DNA of 64,000 nt from Przewalskia tangutica (lineage: Eukaryota; Streptophyta; Magnoliopsida; Solanales; Solanaceae): positions 53,119,007 through 53,183,006 of the forward strand of contig CM056732.1 in NCBI GenBank assembly GCA_029844215.1, written 5' to 3'. Shown here piece by piece: positions 22,166-34,399 of the stretch. Below the pieces are notes generated by a model. It saw only the letters and a list, made by a program, of their open reading frames with translations, was not told the origin of the DNA and made no database searches. The position numbers and the translations under genes were made by a program. Each line of letters opens with the position of its first letter. The stretch's first letter is position 1.

Positions 22166-25100
22166 TGTTATACCCCGTAGTTCCAGGGTATGTATGCGAG
22201 GACGTACGTACGAGAATACGACAGAAAGATTGGAAAGGAAGAAAGAGGCGATTTTTCCACGGAAAAGTTTCCGGTTTTTGTGAAGGAAAGAGGTTCGTTA
22301 ATGGGAATTGGATTCCCGGTTGGTATTCGGACTTCTGGAATATTAGAGAATTATGGAATTTTATTTTCTGAAATGGTCACGTGGGGCCCACGGAGAAATT
22401 TACTGTTTTGTGGGCCCGCTTTGATTTTGAGATTTTGGCCGTTTTGGATATTTTCGGAAGACGAAATATTTTGGACGAATCGGGGGGCGACACGTGTCAC
22501 CCCCATGTGGCACCTTTGGGCCGAATTATGTTTGTGCACAACACCCGGTTAGAGTCGTTTTTCGACGAAACGTTTTCACAGCTTTCGTAGGGGAATTTCC
22601 GGCTATGTCATTAAGTATTTTTGCGGATTTTTCCGAGAGACGGAACATGTTGGACCAACGAGAGGGCGGCACTTGGCACCCTCTCATTGGTGGGCAAAGT
22701 GGGCGGTGCTTGGACGAAAAGTGGGTGTCAAGTGGTAGATATTTTGGTAGATATTTTGTGTGCAAGTTGGCTAGGTACACATGGGTGAATCTTGGCCCTA
22801 CACTTGCCTAACACTTGGAGTAATCTTGGCCATTGGTTGGCCTTGGCTTCTTTATAAATACCCTCCTTTGAAGACTAATTCATTCACAAATGCCTAAGTC
22901 TTGAGAGCCTTCCTCCCCTTTTCGAGGCCCTCGTCGAGAGTCCCCACAGTGGGGTAGCCGAGGTAGACACCCACTCCTGAGGTGCTAGCCAGTGGGGTAC
23001 CCACTGCTAGTTGCTTTCGTATAATACCCCCTTTGTGGTATAGAAATACTCTCAAGTATTGTTATAATGCCCGTATACCTTAGCCGTATACCTTGTAGTA
23101 TTCTAAGGTTTTACCTATCTAAAGCCCGAAATACTATTATACTTCCGTCTGCATGCAAAACCAAACCCTAGGAAAATCTCCATAGTCCGTTGGAGTATTG
23201 TGTAGAAGTTGGTTAGAACTTCTAAGGGTGGTTTAGAGCGGGTTGGGCGCTTCGAGTTGGAGCTAAGCGATTGCCCAGGATCGACTTTATGCTTGGATAA
23301 TTATGGGCTTATCGAGGTAATTATCTTGTCCCCTATTGTAATTGGATATTACATTTGTAGGAGTATATAGTTGAAGTATACTATATATAGTCTTTGGTAA
23401 TCAGACATAGACTTGTGTAGTAGTCGTGGGTAGAATTGTGCAGTTAGGGTTAGGCGTATAACCCCGGTTGGCTTGATCGCCGGCCCCGATAGAGGAGGAG
23501 ATTTACGCTGTTGGGGGGGGGGGGGAGGTGCTGCCGAATTTTCTGTAGAATGTTCTACGATAAGATCTAGATGTTAATAGCGCCTGGCCTTATAGGTTGA
23601 AGTACTACGTGTGGCGCGTTCTACTTGGCTTAGGAGTAGCCGAGCGGCGAGGTACTCGGAGCATTTTGCTATTAGTCGATAATCGTCGCGAGGTATGTGA
23701 ACCTCTTCCTATCTCTTCTAGCATGATATGTGTGAACTATGTAAATGCGGTGAGACGTCGTGTGCTAAATGTATTCGATTGGTTTAAAACATAAAGTGTT
23801 ATAACGGCTTTATGGGAAGTTGGTTATAACGACTTTATGTAGATAAGAAAACACTTTGTGGTTTTTAAAAGGTAAATGATTTGTTTATAAGCGGCGATGT
23901 GTGATTATAAAGAACTTGAAGTATTTCAAAAGATTTAAATCGTTTTGAAAGAGAAGTATACTTGGTTTTGAGAACTTAAGAGTTATACTAGCTTTATGGG
24001 AAGTTAGGTATAACGGCTTAAGAACGTGTTCACGATTTTGGAAATCGGGATGTGTATCGACAAACCACTGCGGCGTTAAAAGGAAATGTTTTGAATAATT
24101 AAGTATTATTAAAACCAAGAGAAACTTCCATCTGCAGAAGCTAAGATGAGACAAAATGATATTTCCTAGATCATGGTCAGTAATAAGATTGTTATAAACA
24201 AGAATATCCTACTCACATATAAGGCTTATGTTTCTCCGATTGTTTAAAAGAGAATTATATTCTTAAATGAATAAAGCTATGAACTACGAACCCTTTCTAA
24301 AATAAGAAACGTGAACATTTGAAATTAGGCAAACTTGGACGTTTGGAAAATAATGTTGTTACTTGATTTTACAAAGGTAAGAGTTTTGGTTTTCTTAAAA
24401 GGATAGTCACTCTATTTTTATACTACGGGTATGTGTGACTTATGTGAAAGAAACTGATCTTTTAAAGATTTAATGTGTGAAGTACTTTGGGGTTAGATAC
24501 CCGAACTTGTTAGTAGAAAGTACCTTGTGTGAATACTTTATTGTATTGGTTGTGTTGGTTGGTAATAGCCTTGTAAGACTTTCTTGTTGCTTTGATAAGT
24601 AAACGTGTTAGGATGCTACGTGTGTTAGTATCTTGTGATGTTTGTGTAAAGGGTTTTCCTTGATTGTGCTTATTAACTATCTCGTTATGATAGTATGGTG
24701 GCATTCATCTTTTGAGATGATTAGGGGTTAAGCCGCCCTCCGTCGGGGTAGACTCGGTGATGCAGGACCGTGATTCGAGAATACCTATGCGGGTCTGGGG
24801 GCCTATGCGAACTACGAGTTCCGGGTTAGTGTACGCCCTTTATGGGCATGCGATCCTTGTGGCCATGCGGATCGCGAAGTCCGTGGCGATCGCCGGAGTA
24901 GCTACCACCGACGCGGGGATCGCCATGCGGGCCGATGAGATTGGCCTATGCGCGAGTGCGGAAGTTCGGGACTAGACGCGCACATTAGATCTCGCGGGCA
25001 AGTGGCGGCTTTGATCATGTGGCGGTGCAGACAGATCTTATAATCTGATTCATGGCCGTGTTGGTGCTGTAGGTGTTAGTAGTCGGCTATGCCTTCGTAC

Positions 25101-25807
25101 TTACCCCGCGGTGTTATTATGGCACAGTGGGACTGGTGTTCATGTGTGTTCCTTGGAACTTTTATATCATAAACCGCCGTGATGAGGAATGTGTCCCACG
25201 CACGATTGATGTTGTGGGCGTGAGACCCATCGTTATGTTCTTTGGTGATGACTTGAGGCGTGAGTCACGACTTGATATGATCGCTTAGTTATTGTAAAGC
25301 GTAGTTTGGTTATCATACATGTCTCTGCTTTATAGACTATTATGATTTCATTTGCGGTATTTTTAGTTTCACATACTCGGTGCACTGTTATCGACCTCCT
25401 TCGGGCTGCGTCATGCCGCAGTTGAGGTACACCGATCGTTGATCCTAGCTCTCGTGGTCATTCGGCGTTTGGGAAGCTCCGTTTCTCGGAGGCTTATCGG
25501 TGGTGTAGTCCTGTCGTAGTAAGTGTTTACATTCGGGGTTTGGCGGGGCCTGCCCCGCCATTGTTGTCATATCATTTCTTAAGTGCAGTAATCTTTGTGG
25601 GCGGGGTTTGTAAAAGGATTAAAGCATTCATGTTAAAAATTGTCATTTATATATATGCCGAAAGGCAAGTTTTCACAGATTATTGTTTTATATTTCTGTT
25701 ATCTCATGTTGTTGTTTTATGTTCCGCTGATTACTCTGATGTTGTGTCACTAGGGTGCCCGGGGCAAGGCACCAGTCACGGGCCCCGGAACGGGTCGTGA
25801 CATAACT
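22161..25807 (+). mobile_element. Solo LTR S2 with perfect TAACT duplication
   Basis: LTR 22166-25802 (3637 bp), TGTTATACCCCGTAGTTCC to CGGGTCGTGACA, flanked by TAACT at 22161-22165 and 25803-25807. No internal region, so a recombined solo LTR inserted in the tandem array of the TG4 LTR. It contains a TATA box, a G run (23513-23524), GTATGTGAAC (23693-23702), two TTATAACGG-type repeats (about 23798-23838) and the conserved module in reverse (about 24060-24230). Confidence 0.95.
22849..22863 (+). promoter_or_regulatory. TATA box of S2 LTR
   Basis: TCTTTATAAATACCC, about 685 bp into the LTR, in a context shared with the other family B LTRs. Confidence 0.65.
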
Positions 25808-26155
25808 ATACCACGAAGCTGACACGGGGCAAGTACGAAAGCCAACTACCAGATACCAAAGCCGCGTCACGTAGCTGACGGGGGCAAGTACGAGCGCTAA
25901 CTACCAGATACCAAGGTCGTGATCACGAGTCTTCGACACGAAGCTGACACGGGGCAAGTACGAAGGCCTCTACCAGATCCACCTGCGCCACGTAGGCGGG
26001 GCAAGACGTGACCAACTACCGGATACCAAAGCGTAATCACGAGACTTCGCCACAAACTGAATCGGCAAGTACGAAGGCTAACTACGGATACCAAAGCCGA
26101 ATCAGCCACGATCGGGCAAGATGCGAGCCAACTACCAGATACCAAAGCCGAATCA
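25803..26155 (-). repeat. Tandem array in TG4 LTR
   Basis: Six to seven imperfect copies of a roughly 50-bp unit with GGGGCAAGTACGAAAGCC and AACTACCAGATACCAAAGCC; further copies lie at 22070-22140, left of S2. Confidence 0.85.
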
Positions 26156-28392
26156 GTAAAACCTCATGGAGGGCTAGTCCATGGAATAATAGAAATGGTC
26201 ACATGCCCCCGGAATCCCTCATCGGTGTAGACATGCCCATGTGACAATAATAATATACCGGGAGTTTAACCCGCTGCATGGCCGCATGCCCCCGGAATCC
26301 CTCATCGGTGTAGACATGTCCATGTGATAATAACAATGGAAGCATACCCGTGGAATCCTCCATCACTGCCGGTACGTCCAAGTAAGTTCACAACAAGTCA
26401 GCCGGCCATCTATCGAGAGACACGGTGGTATAGAAATACAATACTTGCACAACAAAAGCTATTACAACTAGCATAGGCAAGTTCAACATACTTTTAGACT
26501 TTCATTAACATGTAAATTGATTCACCATTTATAAAAACTCAAGTACTCCCATTTTATGCCAACAATCCGGGTTTTAACCCTAAAGTACTACGTACATAAA
26601 TTCTTTCAAAAAGATCCATTTCTTTTACAAAGGTCACACGATACCCGTAGTATCAAAATAGAGTAACTATCTTTTTAAGTAAACCAAAACAATTTCCATA
26701 CTTTCTTTTTAAACCAAATCACTTCTCCCTTTAAAGTCAAGTTACCATTTTAAATCCAATAAATAAACCATCCTTTTATTTTCATAAAGTCGTTATAACT
26801 AACTTTCCATAAAGCTATTATAACACTTTATGTTTTTAACAAATTTAAGACAAGACCATGCCTTTCTTTTATACCAAAAACTCTTCAAATTCTCAAGTCT
26901 CTTTTCTTTTAGAAATCAAGTTCCTTACTTTGGAATTTAAGAAAATTAATTCTTGTATGTAATGATTCTTATTAAAGTAGCCATGATCTATAAAATGTAA
27001 TACAATTTTGTCTTATCTTATCTTCTATGCAGATGGAAGATTCTACTTGTTTTAATATAATTATTGTCAGTACATTTTCCTTTATTAACGCTGCAATGGC
27101 TTGTTCGATAGTTATTCCCATTTCCGAAATCAAGTAAAACTTTATTCTTTTAAAGGCCAAGTACTCATTACTCACGAATGAGGTTTTACCACTTTTTAAC
27201 ACAATTAAAGTTCTTCACATTTCATATCAAGTCAAATATAAGTCAAGTCTCTTATATTTTAAAAACAATCAACCAATTTCATTTAGCACACGTACGTCTA
27301 CCGTACTACATAGTTTACAACAATCATGCTAGAAAAGATAGGAAGAGGTTCACATACCTCGCGACGATTACCGACAAATAGCAAAATGCTCCAAAGTACT
27401 ATCCCCTTGCTAGCCTTTTCCACCCTTCAAGTGGAATACGCTACTCGTAGTACTTCAATCCTATAATGGTCATAAAACGCCTATTAACCTCTAGCTCTCT
27501 TCGTAGAATATTCTAAGTACAAGGTCACTAAATTCTACGGAAAATCGGGCAGCACTTCCTTTGTTTCTACATACTTTGTCACCTTTTTCAAGGCCGAATA
27601 CAATAATCAAACGCCACATTTAAGGCTCAAATCAATTCAGCAAATACAAAGGGGATTACACGCCCTACAAGACGTGTAAAATTCCGCCCCACAATTACTA
27701 CCAACTAGTCCACAATACAATGCAATTCTCGGCTACAACACACTACTTCTCTTTCGATTCCTTTTTCAATACAAGTTGTTATTCCAACATGCTACATAGT
27801 CATAAACAACTTCAACAACTATAATTCCTTCTTTATATAACATGTGAGAACTAAACTAGTAACCAAATTGAATTACAATCTTAAGGGCTAACATACTAGT
27901 TTTCGGATTAGGGTTCCAATAGTCAAAACACTTATCAAACTTCATAATATAAACCTCATGCTTGCTAATATCCAAAGCTACAACAATAAGTAATCTCAAT
28001 TACTAAAACGACAAGAATTATACCTTTACAAGCCCTTAATCTTTCTAAGATTCAAAGTCGCTCCTAGCAATTCTTAGCTCCTTTCCTTAGGTTCCAATCC
28101 GCTCCAAGCACTCCTTAGAAGCCTATGAAGAACTCATCTTCAAGTTCCAACTTCAAAGTTGAAGAACTCCTTAAGTTTCCGCCTTGCGACTAATACGAAA
28201 ACGCCACTTTTCCGGGATCTTTCTATTGAGATAACCTTACAACCCTCTTAGGAACCTAGGGTTTAAGTCTTGTGAACAATGGAACAAAACTACAATTTTT
28301 TGTGTGGGAATTTCACTAAAGCCGAGAGCTTCTAAGCCTCACTTCAAGTTTCTCTAAAATTTTCTAAGTGTTGGAAGACAAGTCTTGCACTA

Positions 28393-28408
28393 GTGTATAT
28401 ATATAATA
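28393..28408 (-). promoter_or_regulatory. TATA-like box of TG4 LTR
   Basis: Minus strand TATTATATATATACAC, about 490 bp from the LTR start. Confidence 0.5.
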
Positions 28409-28894
28409 CAATGGAGGGTCAAGATTAAAACAAATGGGTGGCTAGGATGCATGCTACTTAAATATCTAGCTATGTGGTCCCATTGACTAAGTCAAAAATG
28501 TCAAGCTCTACTACTTGCAAGACTTTGTCATCTTAAAAATGGTCAAATGACCCTTGTGCCCATGTTAAATTTCGTCCAAGACCATTCTAAGGGGGGTGAC
28601 ACGTGTCGCCCTCCCATTCGTCACAATATTTCGTTTTCCGACAATATCCACAAACTCGAAAACAAAGTGGGCCCCACATGACCAAATCCGGAAATAAAAT
28701 TCCACAATCTTATAAATTCTTAAAGTCTTAAATACCAAAGTTGAGAATCCAATTCTCAATAATAAACCTCTTTCCTTCACGAAGTTCGGAAACTTTTCCG
28801 TCGAAAAATCACATCTTTCTTCCTTTCCAATATTACTGTCGTATCCTCGTACGTACGTCCCCACATACATACCCTGGAACTACGGGGTGTAACA

Positions 28895-29384
28895 TGAATG
28901 CAGGATAAGGGTGGAGGAAACTCTGTCGTGAAACTTTATTTTAATGGAGGCCAACCTTTCGATCAACCCAATCATTTTCAGCACATGTGGAGACACCTGG
29001 CCCCCTTCATTGAGTCTACATTTAAACAGTTCTATGAGAAGCTCATACTCTATGGTTTGAGACTGAGAATCATAGAGACTCCTTAAATGTTCTAACATTT
29101 CATTGGGCCCCATGTGCTCATGCTGTCTTTGTAATTCAGGAGACATAGAATACAGCATCAAGCACTGTGCCGAAGTAGCGTCATCATAGTGCTTCTCATA
29201 AGCAACTTTATCAAAGGTGGCATACTCGACAGAGTTTTCGACAGGCACTGTAGGGAATACTATGTCCAATACATACTCAATTTTCTTGTCTCAGGACGAT
29301 CCTAACATTCCTGAGCCAATCGATAAAATTGGGTCCAGTCAATCTTTTTGATTCCATTAGCATTTTCAACGAGAAGCTCGACAT
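28895..29384 (-). pseudogene. gag: Copia gag, N-terminal part, frameshifted and truncated
   Basis: Begins at an ATG at 29384 reading MSSFSLKMLMESKRLTGPNF, with NFIDWLRNVRIVLRQE just after, typical of the Retrotran_gag_2/UBN2 family of Copia gag proteins. After a one-base frame change in an A run near 29280, the rest is open: KHYDDATSAQCLMLYSMSPE, LRSLYDSQSQTIEYELL, GQVSPHVLKMIGLIERL. It stops at 28895 where TG4 inserted; the last codons of the open frame (CYTP) come from the TG4 LTR. The zinc knuckle and pol are therefore missing. About 160 residues of gag survive. Family assignment is firm; the ATG is supported by the motif start and an upstream splice-acceptor-like TCTATCTATATCTTCAG. Confidence 0.85.
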
Positions 29385-31170
29385 TCTGAAGATCTGAAGA
29401 TATAGATAGACAGAAAAATGCAATCAAAATTCATTCTCCTAATTATACGCATTCATTATATGCTAATTTGACATGGTCTTTTGTTTAATTAGCTTCCACT
29501 ATTTTTGCATACTTCTACGATCCCAAGGTAGAATACGGACCTAAATCATTTTAAGGTCATAATGGGCCAAGATCCAAACATATGCTACATCCGCGTTTGT
29601 TTTGGCTGATAACTTCAATAGCACATTTCGGTAGGTCCCCAACCAATTGCAAAGCTTATTTACAACTCTTGGTTTGATTAAATATCTTTCATTTTAATCT
29701 TGCGTCTTTACATTAGTCCGACACTTTAGCGCCAAGATTCATCTAAACAAGCCAACCCCATTACGTGACTGCGTATAAGTACCTAAGTAAATTTGTCCTT
29801 TGGGAACAAACACTTTGTTCTAAATACCCACAAAATTTTATCATCTACTTTTACTTTAACACATCTATGAAAGGGTCTGAGTCCTCGTAGACTTAGAGAA
29901 AATATTTTGGCACAAATACTCATATCGCCGAAAAAGATTTACACCCTAACAATTATAATGGACGACGCGTTTTAATTTAGACTTGTATTTAATATTTGGG
30001 GAACATTTTTAGTTTTCGGGGATTTCAACCAAGATCAGCAAATATGTCATACATCATATGACATCCTATCATGCAATTTCTAAATACATTTAGATGGAAA
30101 ACCATCAACCCAATAGGCATGATATAAGATGATTTTAATCAAATACTGGGTGTCGCCTACCCAGACAAGTTATTGTGGCCATTCAAAGTAAAAAATTACT
30201 GGGTGCCGCCTACCCAAACAATAATTGCGGACGCTATGCTAATAATTTAAATACTTCACATTCAAATCACTTAGCACATTTATATATATTATACAATGAT
30301 ATATCATTAATGATAATCATGGGTCTATTTGTCTAAACTCTAAAATCTATGTCTATGCCAAACAATCCCTAAACATTTTCTAATTTTAAAATTCTGATTT
30401 TCAATAATTCTACAAACTTTTATAATTTACAGTTTAGTCCCTCAAGAATTTAAAAGTTCAATATGAACCCCATTAAATTCAGAAAATATTTTCAGGTTTT
30501 AGGGACCTGTTTGCAATTTTCAGAACTTAAAATCCAATTTTCAGAAAGGACCAAATATGTCCAATTAAAACTTATATTTTCAGATTCTGACATTTTGAAA
30601 ATGTCATAATCAAAATCTAAATATTATAAACTTGATTTACGATTTTGATTTTTAATTTTATTATCGGCGTCATTGTCCTAACGGTGGCGCCTCGTAGCGA
30701 GAACTCCGTGTTCTACAAAATATTAAATCGCCGCCATAATAACGTGTGGTAGCCGGCCTCGAGAAGGCGAGCACTCGTAAAATTCGTCTGCCGGCCTAAC
30801 AGTGGTGTCGCGAGCCTCGGCAGGCCGTAAGTCCGAACATTAATTTTAAGCTTTCTGGATGAACTGCGCCGCGGCGCGTCTGGCATCATCTGGGCAGCGC
30901 CGCGGCGCTCCATCATGGAGTCGCCACTAAAACCTAGCGGTAGCCGCGTACTCCATCGATGGTCGCAGCCTCAACTCCAAAAACGCAACTATCGAAAATC
31001 CGAACACCTAAAACTGGTTTAGGGTCAGATTTTAAGATCTATCACTTTTATCTCCTTCACCATCAAACAATACATTCATCGACCATCATCCAATTCCTAC
31101 TCGTTCTTTGTTTCAATGCATCATTCTCTCAACGAACCGGATAATGCATATCAACTTAAAGAGCTAGATC
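29385..31170 (-). other. Copia leader region, distal part
   Basis: Between gag and the TG5 insertion point. AT-rich to about 30660, with two copies of a TACTGGGTG-CGCCTACCCA motif (30145 and 30200), then a GC-rich block 30660-30960 with two GCGCCGCGGCGC palindromes. On the minus strand a pyrimidine-rich AG lies just before the gag ATG. No convincing gene. AGATC (31166-31170) pairs with ATATC (48810-48814) as the TG5 target duplication. Confidence 0.6.
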
Positions 31171-31794
31171 TGTCACGACCCGACCTCGGGCCCGCGACTG
31201 GTGCCTTACCCCGGGCACCCTAGTGATACAACATCAGAGAAAATCAGCGGAAATAAAAACTTAAACAGGAAACAAGATACAACATAAGAAAACAGGCTAA
31301 CCAAAACGGTCACCTTCATGTATATACATAAAACCGAACAGTTACAATCCTTTACAAACCCCTACAACAAGCGATTACATGCACCTCTAAGAATGTAACA
31401 ACAACTATGACGGGACAGGGCCCCGCCATACCCCTGAATGTACAAGTACTTACAATGACAGGGGACTATACCAAATATAAGCCTCCGGAGAAACGGAGCT
31501 TCCCAAACCAATGGCTGTGATCCTAAGCGAGGATCCACAACCGATGTACCTCTACTGCGGCATGAACGCACGGCCCGAGAGTCGGTCTAACAGTACCCAG
31601 TATGTGGCGAAAATCAGTAAATGAAATCATGACAGTCTATATAAAACCAGAGACATGTATGATAACCAAACTACAGTTTACAACATAAAAGCAGTCATGT
31701 CAAGTCAGGGACCCACGCCCTCCAAGTCATCCCTCATGCCCGTGGAACTCCTTCCTCACTGCCGGCAGTCTAGGTATAAATCGTGTAATCGTAT

Positions 31795-32275
31795 AACATG
31801 TCTCGGCCCATCCCAGGACTCGAGGTGGAATCGCCGTGTCTCGGCCCATCTCACGGGACTCGATGTAAAATCGTCATGTCTCGGCCCATCTCGTGGGACT
31901 CGATGTAAAATCGTCGTATCTCGGCCCATCTCACGACTCGATGTAAAATCGTCATGTCTCGGCCCATCTCATGGGACTCGAGGTAAAATCGTCATGTCTC
32001 GGCCCATCTCATGGGACTCGATGTAAAATCGTCATGTCTCGGCCCATCTCATGGGACTCGATGTAAAATCGTCATGTCTCGGCCCATCTCATGGGACTCG
32101 AGGTAAAATCGTCATGTCTCGGCCCATCTCATGGGACTCGATGTAAAATCGTCATGTCTCGGCCCATCTCATGGGACTCGAGGTAAAATCGTCATGTCTC
32201 GGCCCATCTCATGGGACTCGATGTAAAATCGTCATATCTCGGCCCATCTCATGGGACTCGAGGTAGAATCGGTCA
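31795..32275 (-). repeat. 40-bp minisatellite in TG5 3-prime LTR
   Basis: About 12 copies of a 40-bp unit, CTCGGCCCATCTCATGGGAC plus TCGATGTAAAATCGTCATGT. Later copies are nearly identical, differing at GATG/GAGG; the left copies are more diverged. Confidence 0.95.
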
Positions 32276-33840
32276 TAACCTTTAAACTCTCTTTTAAGAC
32301 AGATTAAGATAATATCATGCCCTCCTTTTTAAACCAAAACACTTTCCTTTTTAAAAACAAGTAACAACATTCTTTTTCAAAAGTTCAAGTTGCCTAATTT
32401 CAAATACTCAAGTCTCTTATTTTCGAAAGATTTCATAGTTCATAGTCTTAATCACTTAATAACGTAATCTCTTTTAAAACAATTTGAGTAACATATGCCT
32501 TATGTGTGAGTAGGTTATTCTTGTTTATAATAATCTTATTAAAGCAGCCATGATCTAGAAAATGTAATACAATTTTGTCTTAGCTTAGCTTCTATGCAGA
32601 TGGAGGTTTCTACTGGTTTTAATATAATTAATTATTTGTCAATTCATTTTCCTTTATTAACGCTGCAGTGGTTTGTTCGCTACTTATTCTCATTTCCGAA
32701 ATCAACATAACATTATCCTTTTTAAGATCAAGTACCCATTACTCCCGAATGAGGTTTCACAACTTTTTAACAAAATTCATATCAAGTCAATTAAGTCAAG
32801 TCTCTTATCTTTCAAGATCAAGTCTCTTAACTTCTAAAATCAATAAACCATTCTTTTACCTACATAAAGTCGTTATAACTAACTTCCCATAAAGCTATTA
32901 TAACACTTTATGTTTTAAACCAACCAAAACTCGTTTAGCACACGTACGTCTACCGTACTACATAGTTTACAACAATCATGCTAGAAAAGATAGGAAGAGG
33001 TTCACATACCTCGCGACGATTATCGACAATTAGCAAAACGCTCCAAAGTACTATAACCCCGCTAGCCTTTTCCACCCTTCAAGTAGAATACGCTACTCGT
33101 AGTACTTCCACCTAAAAAGGCCACAAAACGTCTATCAACCTCTAGATCTCTCCGTAGAACAATTCTAAGTACAAGGTTCCTTATTCTACGGAAAATTCGG
33201 CAGCACCTCCCCCCCCCCCCTCAACCACATAAATCTCCTCCTCTATCAAGGCCCGCTACCGAGCCAACAACTCCAAGGGGGTTACACGCCTAACCTGACG
33301 TACAACACCGCCCCACAATAATACTACAAGTCATCAGAATACTACCCTTTGTAAATACTGATTCAATTCTATCAATCTTCTTTCCTTATATAATATACTC
33401 AAGTATAACTACTACAACATGTAATATCCAATTTACAATAGGGGGACACGGATCATTACCTCGATAAGCCCAAAATTATCCAAGATTATATGTCGATCCT
33501 GAGCAACGTTTAGCTCCAAATCCTTACGCTCCAACCCGCTCCAAGCAACCCTTAGAAGTTTCTAAATAAATTCTCTAAACAATTAATCTAATCGATGAAG
33601 ATTTTTCTAGGGTGTCATATTCGACTATTGGAAAAAGTAGTAGTTACGTGCTCTTATGTTGGGATTTGTTTAGAATACTACTAGGGCTACTAGGCTAAGG
33701 TATTTCGGATTTATACAACAATACTTGAAGTATTTCTACACAAAGTGGGGGGGATTGGACGAGAGCACACAAGAGAGGGAGGGAGAATTGCCTTGGAAAA
33801 TCTTTAAGTGAGGGATGAAGAATAAGTCTTGAACAAGGGG

Positions 33841-33851
33841 GTATTTATAGA
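33841..33851 (-). promoter_or_regulatory. TATA box of TG5 3-prime LTR
   Basis: Minus strand TCTATAAATAC, followed by CCCC, about 515 bp from the LTR start. Confidence 0.65.
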
Positions 33852-34364
33852 GAAATCAAGGGTCAAGATCTTAGCAAGTGTGTCGTCAAGATTGGGCCAT
33901 GTGTGTGGGTCCCACCACACCACATGGCCAACGAAAATGAGCTCCAAGTGTGATGGCCATTTCGGCCAAAGGGACAAGTGGCAAGACACTTGTCCCACCA
34001 TTTCGGCCAAGGTGCCACATGGGGGTGACACGTGTCGCCCCCCTACTCGTCCAAAATATTTCGTCTTCCGAAAATATCCAAAATACCGAAAATCTCAAAA
34101 ACAAAGTGGGCCCCACAAAACCGTAAATTTCTCCCGTGGGTCCCACGTGACCATTTCCGAAAATAAAATATCATAATTCTAATATAATCCAAGAAGCCCA
34201 AATACCAAATCTGGGAATCCAATTCCCATCAACGAACCTTTTTCCTTCACAAAACCCGGAAACTTTTCCGTCGAAAAATCATATCTTTCTTTCTTTCCAA
34301 AATTACTGTCGTATTCTCGTACGTACGTCCTCACATACATACCCTGGAACTACGGGGTGTAACA

Positions 34365-34399
34365 TTCTTCCCCCCTTAGAAACATTCGTCCCAAATGTT
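34365..34399 (-). promoter_or_regulatory. TG5 polypurine tract and hairpin
   Basis: Purine tract AAGGGGGGAAGAA on the minus strand (34365-34377), then the AACATT..AATGTT hairpin (34381-34399) with one stem mismatch. Confidence 0.85.

Larger units (their letters stand above)
25803..28894 (-). repeat. TG4 LTR, right piece
   Basis: Continues TG4 from the S2 duplication to ACTACGGGGTGTAACA at 28894. Contains the array at 25803-26155, the conserved module (about 26955-27135), GTTCACATAC (27349-27358) and a TATA-like box at 28393-28408. Joined pieces give about 3.8 kb. TG4 cuts the Copia gag; TGAAT (28895-28899) is the expected right target copy. Confidence 0.87.
31171..34364 (-). repeat. TG5 3-prime LTR, 3.19 kb
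   Basis: TGTCACGACCCGACCTCGGG to ACTACGGGGTGTAACA on the plus strand. Contains a 40-bp array, the conserved module (about 32515-32700), GTTCACATAC (33000-33009), a C run (33208-33220) and a TATA box (33841). Confidence 0.92.

Noticed and set aside
31655..32026. 123-codon frame over the 40-bp array
   Set aside because: Array read-through inside the TG5 LTR.
31795..32275. Regular 40-bp repeats resembling a CRISPR array
   Set aside because: Units abut without unique spacers, and the setting is a plant LTR; it is a minisatellite.
32668..32892. 74-codon frame identical at 32668 and 47168
   Set aside because: Identity is explained by the two TG5 LTRs; no domain is visible, and related LTR copies do not keep the frame.
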